Below the pieces are notes generated by a model. The model was not told where the DNA came from and searched no databases. It worked only from the letters and a program-made list of their open reading frames with translations. A stretch of DNA of 64,000 bases from Malania oleifera (taxonomy: Eukaryota; Streptophyta; Magnoliopsida; Santalales; Ximeniaceae), in contig NC_080423.1 of NCBI RefSeq assembly GCF_029873635.1, forward strand, positions 99,196,397 to 99,260,396. Direction: 5' to 3'. The position numbers and the translations under genes were made by a program. This document shows, one piece after another, positions 39,401 through 51,400 of this stretch (within the stretch, counting starts at the first letter, position 1; every line of letters begins with the position of its first letter).

Positions 39401-42400
39401 TCAAAAACCATAGAACAGCCAATAACAATACCCCAAGCTCCACTTGGTTAAAGATCCAAAATTTTGTGTCCAGACTCTTGTCTTCAAAATGAAAACAGTA
39501 ATTTGTATTGTGCCATTGGGTAATTAAATTCAAGTTTAGTTTTCTGAAAATGAAAATAGGGAAAAAAAAATTGTGTTTGTATAATCTAAAAGCAAATTTT
39601 TCTTCTTTTTCTTATTCATTTGTTTTCAGAGTGGCTAGCATTCAACATTTCACAGTGGCGGGGTCAGTAGTGACAGTCAGCGAGCTTGCGGTCAGCAAAG
39701 ATGGGCAGTGTTGGATGGCAGTAGCGAGCTGCAGCATTGGGCAACAAAGACTAGCAATGATGGGTGATGGTGGTTACCAGTGGCAGTGGCAGCGGCAGCA
39801 GTTAGTGGTGGTTGGTGGGCAGCGGCAGTTGGCGACAGTGGGTGGTGGTGGTGGTTGGTGACAATGAGTAGCGGTGTAAGGAGGTGGTTGGATGCAACAG
39901 GAGTTGGTGATGACAATGGTGACGAGCAGCGGTGGGTAGTTGTGGAAATGTTCTGAACATGTGAGTGATGGAATTAGAAAGGGCTGGAGTTTTAGATTGT
40001 ATCCAAATTCATGGAAAACTTTATTTTATGGCATCCTAAAAATTGGTGTACTTTTTTGGATTGCAGTTCTGCACAGAAGGACTAATCAAATGCCTCCTTT
40101 GTTCTAAAAAACTTAGCCAAACATGCCCTAATCCATCAATTTGCTCGAGGGTTTCACAAGAATAAGAACACAAAATCATCTCTGCCAAACTTGTCCATTG
40201 GAGTCCATCCTTCATCTGCACTATTTTTTCACAAAAATCCTTTTGCATTATGTTTGAAAATTATAACACAAGGCAATCATTAAGAGTGTTGGTGGAGAGA
40301 GCTGCAAGAACAAGAGCATCACCCTTTGTTTTCTGCAGAAAATCTGGCATAGCCAGATGTAGACTGATCAAAAAATAAATGTGTATAAATGTGTGGTCAC
40401 AGGATGCTACAGTTGCCCTGTAGTAAAATTTTTGAGAAGCAAGGTAAGAGATTACCAACCATAAAATACAACATCATCGCTTTTGTGAAAAAAACTTACG
40501 AAATAGTATTTAACTGAAATAGTAACTTTGAAAGTGATCCTTTGGCAGACTTTTATAGCGAATTCTGTGCAAAAATTTTCACAAAACTACAGCATTTACC
40601 AAACAAAGCCTTAAACATCCAATTTTCCTCTTATCACTCACGATTTTGCTCCCACTCTGTGTCCTTTTGTCATGATTTTCACTAATTCCTCACTTTAAGC
40701 AATATATCTCATTGTGCCACACTAAATCTAAATCTGTGTCATAGTTACCTGGGTCACTCCCCTGGGAACTGTGATCCAGATCACCCATACTGATAGTGGC
40801 TCAATAGTGTCCCAGATTGATGGGGACCAGGATACAAATCCCCAAAGTAGCGTCCCAGATTTGCTAACCATTTTCAAATGAAAAAGCATATAAAAATATT
40901 GACAAATTTCAAAAATAATGCAAAAATATTCGCTGCTGCTGCAAGCCTGCCAGGGAGAGAGAGTTTCCCTTGGCTGCAAAGCCTGCAACAAGAGAGAGAA
41001 AGGGGCCTCCTGTGGCTGTGAAGCCTGCCACAGGAGAAAGAAGAGGGCTTCCTTCTGCTTCAAAGTCGCGACAAGAGAGAAGAGGGCTCAGACTATGATA
41101 GAGAGATAAAAGAGGGCTTTTGACTGCTGCTATGGTGGATGGATTCAGAGAGAGAGAGAGAGAGAGTGGTCTGTGGTTTGAGTCACTGAGAATTTTGTTT
41201 GAGTACATCTGGTAATTATCTCATCCTAAGCAAATAATTCAAAACATACTGCAATCCAACATAGCGTATCAACTAATCGACCAAATAAGTCGTTCATGCG
41301 CATACCACGATCTGAAATGTTGTACCCACTAAGCATACCCTCCCCCCAAACCACCACCAAAAGAACTGCATATCTCTTAAGTACTGTACCCATAACCTGT
41401 TCATGTACCACCACCCGAAAGTTTAAAATGCACAGCATTCCAGGTAACTATGTTCTCTCTTAATTTTCCTAAAGATATCCAATTTCTAATTTCATCTCCT
41501 GCAATTCTCAAGTTGCTCTCTTCGATTGAAATACTAAGTATCCTTTTAGAATACCTTTGATTTAGAAGAGATTTTATAGCACAACTTTTGTTTTGGGCTA
41601 GTCTTTAACAACTTGGTGGATAAGTCATATTCTTTGAGTTTGGAAATGATTTTGAGCCTAAAATCACTATTTAAGAGTGAGTTGGTTGTTGAAGCTTCTT
41701 ACAGTGTTCATTTTTATATTATCACTTACTAATTGAATTTCTCAATATTATCATAGAAATAATTTTATACAATATAATCACTTTCACCTAAAATTGTTTT
41801 GATCAAGCCCTAACACCGTGTATGGAAGCTAGGGAAGCAAGGGGAAGGGAAGGGAATGGAGCGAGGGGCTTAATAATACTTTGAGAGTTTTATTTTTTAG
41901 GAAGGGAAGGGATTGGTGGGTCCCTCATTCCCTTTCATTGAAACCCCAGGATATAAACCCCTCCAATTGAGGGGCTTCAAAGGAAACCAGATATTTAATA
42001 ATTACCCTTCTGTTTGTTTCTTGGATACTGGTTGGTATTTTATTCAAGCTTCGATCGTCAAATATGGCTACTCATCCATAAGTCGAATATACTCTCATTT
42101 GGTTCGGTGGAATAACTATTCATTGAAATAAGATGAAATATAGTTTAAATTTTGGGAATCAAAGGACTAGTTCTTTCTTATATATTCTGAATTATTTCAT
42201 TCAACATGTAACAAAAAAGGAATAGACATCCCCATGAAGAAATTAGGGAACAGTTATTCCTTATCTACTCCTTATTATGAACTCATAAAATTCACATTGC
42301 TATTTGCTTTATAGTAATAATAAAATTTCTTGTCTAACTATTTGTAACTAACCAACTAAAACTAATCTATTCCTGAGACTAGATATTCCGCAAACCAAAC

Positions 42401-45400
42401 GTGACCTTAGTTATTGTTACTAGAAGAATGACCTTGGTTAAAAAAAAATGAGTAATAATAGCAACCTCAAATGAAGATCAAATGATAGATTGTGAAAATA
42501 TTCAGATGAATAATGACTTGCTGCAGAAGATTCATTTTAGAACAAGATGCACAGCAGGAAGAAAGCTTTGTAAATTAGTAATTGACATTGACAACTGCAA
42601 AAATCTGCTGGCTGAATTAGTGGTGTAAAAATTGAGGCTCAAAGTGATGGAACACCTGCAACCGTATCACATTGTCGGGCCTAATAAAGAGAAGGAATTA
42701 CTTGTGACAACAAGGCTCACAGTCAATTTTTCGATTGGAAGCTCTCATAAAGAATGAGTTTGATGTGACATAGTACCAATGGAAAAGATGCCATATTCTA
42801 CTTGGTCATCCTTGGCAAAGGAATCAATGTGCTGTCCACAATGAACATGCCAATGCCTACTCTTTCTATGGTGATGAGGAGAAGAAGCTAGTTTTAAAGC
42901 CTAAACAGGATGCTGATGCTAAAAACAAAAAGGATGAGATGCAAGCCAATAGTTTTGATAAAACAAGCCAACATGTCACTTAAAATGACAAGGGCTTGAT
43001 GGAATTACCAAGTGCTCCTCAACTGAAAATCAAGTTATAGAACATGAGGCTCTTAGTACATTTACTGTTACTCAACATAAAGATATGGGTGGTGTTACAA
43101 GTCACAACAAAAGCAAGCTGTGTCATTAATGTTGATTCCGTTCCCATGAATAATCAGCATATTCTGCAAGAAATTAATGAAGTAGTTGCTGTCACCAAAG
43201 TCAGATCAAGAGTGAGACAGCAAAAACAAGTTTTGGAGTCAAAGAACACTGGAAATGTGCAAGATGTTCAACAAGGAAAACCTGTGGACAGAAGCAGAAA
43301 AGAATATAATCATTGCAAGTTTAGAAAGGATGAAGAGAGGATTTAGGCTCTGAATTGCAAGCACAAAGAGTTCCTAATAGGAAAAAATCTCCACCCAAAA
43401 GGTAGAAGATGTGGCAAAGAAAGCAATTCAGGTGCAGGAAATTAAAGAAAAAAAATTGTCATTGTTTTTTATTTCTGGCAATTTGGAAAGGAAAGCCCAA
43501 CCATCGGAATTCTTGGAGGCAAAGTGGAGCTTCTAGGGGTGATGCCCAAATGTGTGAACCATTAAAGATAGCAACTCAGACATTGATGCAGGACTGCCGC
43601 ACCAGTGGAATATAATTAGTATTGTTGGTTGGTTGCTACAATATTCATTTGTTGTTGTTCTCTAGGTGTCAATGTGTCATAATTATGGTCTACTCAAAAG
43701 TGTGTAATTTTCTAATTCCGACTTCATTTACCAAGTTCATTTATGAGTCTAGTTCTAAAGATATTTATGAGGTCTTTCAAGCCTTGAGAAGTCAACACAG
43801 CTTTAATCAGCAATAATCTTTTCCCCAGACACATTATATGTGCAAGGCTTACTCACATATATGTTAGTCCAGAAAATGAAGAAGCAGTACAGATTTTTCC
43901 CTTTCATTTGCCTATCAATTCTGATCTGCTCAGAATTTTCCTGAGATCTGGAAGTGTGGTTGAAGATTCACCTAGGGCTCCTTCCTAGCCTCCAATACTT
44001 GTTTCCACATGAGAGGATCTCTCTTTTGTTATATCTCACCGTAATTATCCTAATATGTCCGATTTCTAATCTGGCAGATTCTACATGGTCTTTCCTCCAT
44101 GCACAGTGCAATTGGGGGTTACAAGTTACAACCCCTTATTATATTGGACCACGTTTGAATGTATTTTTGCCCCCATCAGATGCCCCCCCACTCTCAAGCC
44201 TTGGAAGGCGCTTTTCAGGTTTAGGAGTACGTTTTTTAAAATTTAACAAATGCAAAAAGGTCATGTTTCTTTTTATTTTAATTTTATTTATTATTTTTTT
44301 TGTTTCTTGCATGCTTGGACCCCCCCCCCCCCTTTTTTCTTTTCAGATGCTTGGATGGAAGGGGACGAAGGAGTCCTTCGAGTACAAGCAATGGTAACAG
44401 TCGCAGCGTAACGACCGCAGCTGTTGCGGATGTTACATAGCAGGTAACAGGCACCGTGCTAGTGAATTCATTTTTTGCATTTGCAAACTTCTTAAAACCA
44501 TATAGACTCATGTTGATCCCAAAATCCTACATAATAATGTTTTAAATGATTTTTTCAGGAAATTTTAATCAATTTAAATATAACATATGCTACAAGTACT
44601 GGACATCATCTTGGCTTCTTTAGCTGCTATTGGCGAGAAGAAGCATGCATTTGCTACCTTTCACAACTTTATTGATTATAAGTGAAATTCAAACTAAAAA
44701 ATCATAAATATAAAGAAATATAAAATATATGATGCCATTTTTATACTCTTTTAGTCTTTAGTGGAATTTTTAATATCCCAAAAATAAAATATAGAACGTT
44801 CATACGTTAAACAAGAACAAAAAAATGCACTTAGAATGTGTTTTAGTTTCCAAACTAGATGTAAGAAAAACAGAAAAAAATAGAAATATAATTGGAAGAA
44901 CTTATAATACGAACATACGTAATTTTATGGGAGAAAAAGTTGGGTTTATTTGGATGGTAGTTATTAAGAAAATGCATGCTGAATGTAAGGAAAATAAACC
45001 CAAAAAAGAATTTTTTTAATAAAAAATTCATTAACTAAATAACCTACTTAAAATTGAGTTTGCTAAGCTTCAATAAAGGGAACAGGGCAAATGTGAAAAA
45101 AAAGGACTCAAAAAACTTGTTTTAGTCATTCGCAGCCAATCTAGCATTGTAACAGCCAATAACGTACTCTGACGGCCATTATGATACCATACTGGAGCCT
45201 AATATCCATTACGATTATGATTGCATCGCAATCGAGATATTGCCTCATAATTGTCTCAAAAGCCACTAACACCATTATATAATGTTCGTAATAGCCATTA
45301 AGCACCACCGATTTTTGAAACTATGCTTTAAGCCATTTCTTTGTATCTCAGATGCCTGGATTGAGGTGGCCTTTGGGACTTTTTCAAGAGTACTTCTCAA

Positions 45401-48400
45401 GGTTATCCCCTCCTGCCTTAACAACATTGGAGACTAGTTCATCAAGGACATTTCCCAAGATTACCACCTCGGGCCCAAGGTGACCCATTTCCCAGGGTTG
45501 CCACCTCCTATCTTAACGATAGTAATGACCTACTCATCAAAGAATTTTGCTCAGGTTACCACCTCAGATTCTCTGACTGAGGCAGCCTTGTTCATGGGTA
45601 TATCCCAAAGTTACTACCTCAAGAGGTGGCCTGCTCTCCAAGGCAATTAGCAAAGGTTAATTTTGGCCAGTAGTTGAACCATTTTCCCAAATGTGTCTAC
45701 TTGACCTTTTGTGGTTGGTCTTTCTACCAAGTGGGCCTTGTTAGATTACCACTTTACTTAAAAGCTTAAGCTATTAGGTCATGGGCCAACAATGTATATC
45801 AAGCCTATAACACTCCCCCGCACGTGCAGCCCAACAATACGTGAAAAGGTAAACAAACAATAAATAACACCCATTACAAGGAGTATAATAATTTTTAAAC
45901 ATCACACAATAAACACGGGCAACAAGACTAGAACCCAAGACCTCCTAGTAACCAACTTTGATATCATGTTAGATTACCAACAACAACAACAACAACAAAA
46001 CCAAGCCTTAAGTCCCACAAGGTGGGGTCGGCTATATGAATCATTTTCCGCCAATTTATGCCATCATGGAGCATTTCTTTTGACAAATTCAAGACTATTA
46101 AATCATTACTCACTATCTCATTCCAAGTTATTTATAGGTCTACCCCTACCCATTCTACTATCCCCAAAAGTAACTAACTCACTCTTCCCCATTGGCGCAC
46201 AATATAGCCTACGTTGCATGCACCCAAACCATATGAGTCATCCCTCCCGTATCTTATCTTCTATAGGAGCTATACCTAACTTACCACGAATATGTTCATT
46301 CCTTAATTTATCTTTCAGTGTTATACCATTCATCCATCTAAGCATTCTCATCTCGGCAACTAATAATTTTTGGATATTCTGTTTTTTCGTCACCCAAAAT
46401 TCTGATCCATATAGCATAGCTAGTCTTATAGCCGTCCTATAAAATTTTATAGGTATTCTACGATCACAAAGCACACTTTGAAGAACTTCTCCATTTTACC
46501 CAACCTGCTTTAACTCTATGCATTACATCATCTTCAATTTCTCCTTCAGCTTGCATATTAGATCCAAGGTATCGAAATCTACAAGTGCTATTTATTTTTC
46601 ATCATCAAGTTTAACTTTGTCTCCAATATTCCTCCTACCATTACTGAAATTACATTATATATTCTGTCTTATTTCTACTTATCTTAAAGTCTCCAAATTC
46701 CAAAATTTCTCTCCATAATTCTAACTAAGCCTCTACTCCGCCCCTAATTTCATCAATCAATACAATATCATCTGCAAACAACATACACGATAGAACCTCA
46801 TTTTGAATGCTTTTAGTCAGATGATCTATCACTAAAACAAAAAGATAAGGGCTCAAAGCAAATCCTTGATGTACACCTATGGTGATTGGAAATTCTCTAG
46901 TTTCTCCATCTATAGTTCTTACACTAGTCATTACTCCATTGTACATATCCTTAATGACATCAGTATACCTACTACATACACTTTTTTTCCCTAAAACCTA
47001 CCAAAGAACTTCCCTAGGTACCCTATCATATGCTTTCTCTAAGTCAATAAATACCATATGCAAGTCCCTCTTCTTTTTCCTAAACTTTTCCATTAATCTT
47101 CTTAAAAGATATATAACTTCTGTGGTAGATCTCCCAAGCATAAAACCAATTTGATTTTCTGAGATCTTCGTTTCTAACCTTAATCTTTGTTCAACAACCC
47201 TTTCCCACAGTCATCGTATGACTCATAAATTTAATTCCACGATAGTTATTACAGTTTTGAATATCTCCTTTGTTTTTGTATATAGGTATTAAAGTATTTT
47301 TCCTCCATTTATCTGGTATTTTCTTAGTTTTTATAATTATGTTAAATAAATTAGTTAACCATATAATTCCATTATCACCTAAGCATTTCCAAACTTCAAT
47401 TGGGATGTTATTCGGTCCTATAACTTTTCCATTTTTCATTTTTTTTAGTGCAAACTTAACTTCGTTAACTATAATTTTGCGAATAAATCAATTGCTCTTA
47501 TAGATTTAGGAGCAGACTTGAACTATATCCAAGAAGGGTTCTTTTCCTCATTTGTCAAATCTAAGTTAAAGCTTTCTATTTGATTTTCATTAAACAACTT
47601 ACTAAAGTAACTTCATCATCTATCTTTTATGTCTTCGTCCTTAAGCAAGACAATATCATCCTCACATTTTATACATTTTACATTTTCTAAGTCCTTACTC
47701 TTCCTTTCTCTAACTATAGCAAGTTTAAATATATCTCTTTCCCATTTCTTTCTATCTAATCTATCATACAAACTATTAAATGATCTGTGTTTAGCTTCAC
47801 TAACGGCCTTTTTTGCATCTTTTCTCACCTTTATACTTTTCAAAATTATCCATGTTTCTACATTTTTATCACGTTTTATACCAAATTCTTTTTGTCTTTA
47901 CAACTTTTTGGACATCTTTATCCCACCACCAACTTTCTTTGTTATTCGAGAATCTTCCCCTTGATTCACCTAAAATCTCTTTTGCTATATTTTTAATAAA
48001 GCTAGTTAATCTACTCCAAAGAGTATTTGTATCTATCCCATCCTCTATAGCCCGATCCCCATCTTTGATCATTTTATCTTTAAATTTTATTATATTTTCT
48101 CCCTTTAGGTTCCACCACCTAGTCTTACACTGGTCTATTTTTTTTATCATTTTTCTTCCATTTTTTAATACATATATGTAACGCTAAGACTCTCTAGTTA
48201 GACTTTCGCCTAGAATAACTTTACAATCTTTGCATGATAAACGATCTACCCTCCTAGTTAAAAAATAAAATAAAATCTATTTGACTTTTATTTTGTCCAC
48301 TTTTAAAGGTTATTAAGTGTTTTTCTCTCTCCTTAAAGCAAGCATTCATTGTACTAAAATCATATGGCATAGCAAAGTCTAAGATCATCTCCTCATACTC

Positions 48401-51400
48401 ATTTTTGTCTCCACATCCATATCCTCTATGTATCCTCTCGTAACCTTTATTATCCCTTCTAATGTGTCCATTCACATCTCCTCCTATGAATATTTTTCCA
48501 ATCCTTGATATGTCTTGTATAATAATCTACATCTTCCTAAAAGTGTCTCTTAAGATTTTCTGCTAAGCTTACTTGAGGAGCATAAGCACTAATGATATTT
48601 ATTATCTCTTGGCCTAATACCATCTTGAATTTTATAATTCTATCCCCTACTATGTTTACATTTACAACGCTATATTTTAAGTTTTTGTCTACAATAATTC
48701 CTACTCCATTCTTATGTTTTTCTTTTCTAGTGTACAAAATTCTAAATCCTGATTTATCTATTTCTCTAGCTTTCTCCCCCATCCACTGAGTTTCTTGAAG
48801 GCAAATTATATTAATTTTTCTTCTAATCATTGTGTCCACAATTTCCGTACGTTTACCCATAAGTGTCCCTATATTCCAAGTTGCTAATCTAATCCTAATT
48901 TCCTAAACTAACTTCTTCACCTGTCCACATCCAAAGTGATGCAGGAACTCTAGCATATTTGACACCGTACCTGGGCACCGACGGCGCGTTGCTTCAGGGC
49001 AACAACCTAACCCCCCACCCTCCCGCACTTTTCGCTACACCAGGTGGTACAAGTACAATGTGTCGCTCGTAGGAGACGCCCCAACAAATATTCGGTAAGG
49101 ATTCATATCATAGTGGGCCAACAATGTCTATCATATTTTGTCATTTTGTACTTGGGCATTCTACCAAGTAGGCTTTTTTGGCTCTTAAACTTAGCCATCC
49201 TACCAAGTAACTATTTGGCCTTTAATAATTGGTTATTCTACCAAATGGGCCTATCAGGCCCTTCTTCTAAATTTAAGTATTTTTGCCAAGTTTCTTTAAG
49301 TGGGGCTATTTAGCTTTTGTACTTTTGTACTTCGTGGCATCATAGTGTGGCCCTTTAGAGCTTAATTTTCCCAAAGCAATAAGCAGCCCCGTAGGACTAG
49401 GCCTCCTCCTTGGTGTTTTCCTACACATATTCTCACGATATCCGTCAGGGTGTTGTTTGTTTTTATCAATAATTTTTTGTTTGTGTATGATTTTTGCTTT
49501 TTTTTTTTTTTGAGAAAATGGAATTAAGGGCACAATGTAAACATACCATCAAATGGTAGGAGTCTAAGTCTAGAATAATTTGCATGTTTCAATCAACCCT
49601 GATTATTTTTCATTCTCTCCAAATGATTTACATGGGTCCAAATTAACATTATTACTAAAGACCCTAATTAGCACTAAGTGGGCTAGCTTTGAGATGGTCC
49701 ATTCGATGTAGGACAAGTGAGAAAATTTAGATATAGAGAGAAAATTGAGAGAATTTGAGAGACAGAACAGATATGGGAGAGAAATAAGGAGGAAAAAGAA
49801 GAGGGGAAGCAGGAATCTGCAAGAAGAGAGAAAACAGAGGGGGAACTGCAGCAATCTAATTCAAAGCAATGACTGTACAATTACTAACATGTCCAGCACT
49901 TATACCCACTACTAACTAAAATGTATACTTACATAAAAAGCCCCAGTAAAACAAAAAATTACAAAATAACTTCAAGTACTTGAATGCACAAAATAAACCT
50001 AAATCAACTAAACTTTTCAAATAAAGTTTTCCCAAACTAAAATATAAAAACCTAGATACAATATGAATTTCTAAAATTCTCCATTGGCGGTTCTCCATCA
50101 CCATGTTGTCCAAACAGTGATTAGCATAGGTGGCCCTACCGCAATGATTTTTGGTAATACGCTTAATGCAGGTTCTTGCAAACAACCCAAGTTCAAGTAA
50201 ATGATGGTTGATCATCTAGCAGGAATTCAACATCAATTTAAATAAACGAGTTCAGTATAAAAATGTGGCTTGTTTAAGGGTATACTCAAAAGGATGGTGA
50301 GCCAACCATATAATTTGTGACTTTCCTAAGTGCCTATCTAAGTCACACTTGCAAATGTGATTCTAATTCAAATGTATTGATGCAAACTAAGCAAAAGATG
50401 TTCATAAATCCATCATGTAGACAAGATATTCTTCTCACATTCTTCTTAACAACATGAGTTGATAAAATCTCCTTAGCAAGAGCACAAAAGACCAAGCAAG
50501 CTCTCACTCGCATGTTTGTCCTTCGACAAACTCAATGGGCCCTGAAATTTTTAATTTCCACGCTAGCTTTCACATCATGAGATTGTGCCCACAAACGTGG
50601 CCTGGTATACAAAAATGTTGGGCCTTTTTTTCAATTTAATATGGTCAGCTAGTGCACCTGAGAGCATAAACACATGTTATGCTAACAGCCCCAAGAAGCG
50701 GCCCAAATCCAATATTATTGTCAAATATTCTGACATACTCCAACCCATCTTCACCTAGCCTTTGTCATCACCCTAACTGCCTCTCAACCCCTACCACCCC
50801 TTCAGTTGGTAAACATGATAAATCTTGCAAGGACAGGCTCTAGAATTGAGCTTAAGAATTTGGAGAGAATTTAATTTCACTCTTGGAATTAGACTCAAGA
50901 GGGTACAATCGTACAAGTGCACCAGTCAAGGTGAGTGCATCAAATATCAAAGGGGTGCACTAGTGGTGATGGAAGGGATCTCAAGCTGGAAACTTGTATG
51001 AGTTAATCAAAGCCACGTTGATGAAAAAAGTGGGAGATTCAAGTGCATAGATATTTTTTCCAAAAAGAAGAAGAAAAATTTGGTGAGAGCAACAAACCAA
51101 AAGTCAACTTCGAAGAATTTCCAATATAGAAAGATAGGCCATGTGGAACTTCTCTTCGTTTTAAGCCAATTTAATTTTGGTGGTATTGGTACGTTGTAAT
51201 TGGTAGTTTTATGTCAAGGTTGGGGTTATGAGCTGGGTAATGACTCTACATGTACATGAGGTGGAGTTTTGTTGGGTTGGGCCACTCACGTGGTAGGACT
51301 CGACTTATTGAAATAAATCTAAAAAATAATAATAAAATAAAATAAAATAAAGGAGGGAGAAGGTAGTTATAGAAGTTGAACCTTACACAAGGCATGCATA

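Noticed and set aside
39508-39861. Gly/Gln/Val-rich 117-residue frame
   Set aside because: It crosses a low-complexity GGT/GGC patch inside intron 1 and has no domain or splice support.
43954-44397. 147-residue plus-strand open frame
   Set aside because: It is hydrophobic and low-complexity in places, ends in a C-tract and T-tract, and has no recognisable motif. It lies within intron 1 of the opposite-strand gene.
45966-46442. 158-residue plus-strand frame beginning MLDYQQQQQQQNQ
   Set aside because: It is the antisense of the RTE LINE 3' end. The Gln run is the complement of the TTG tail.
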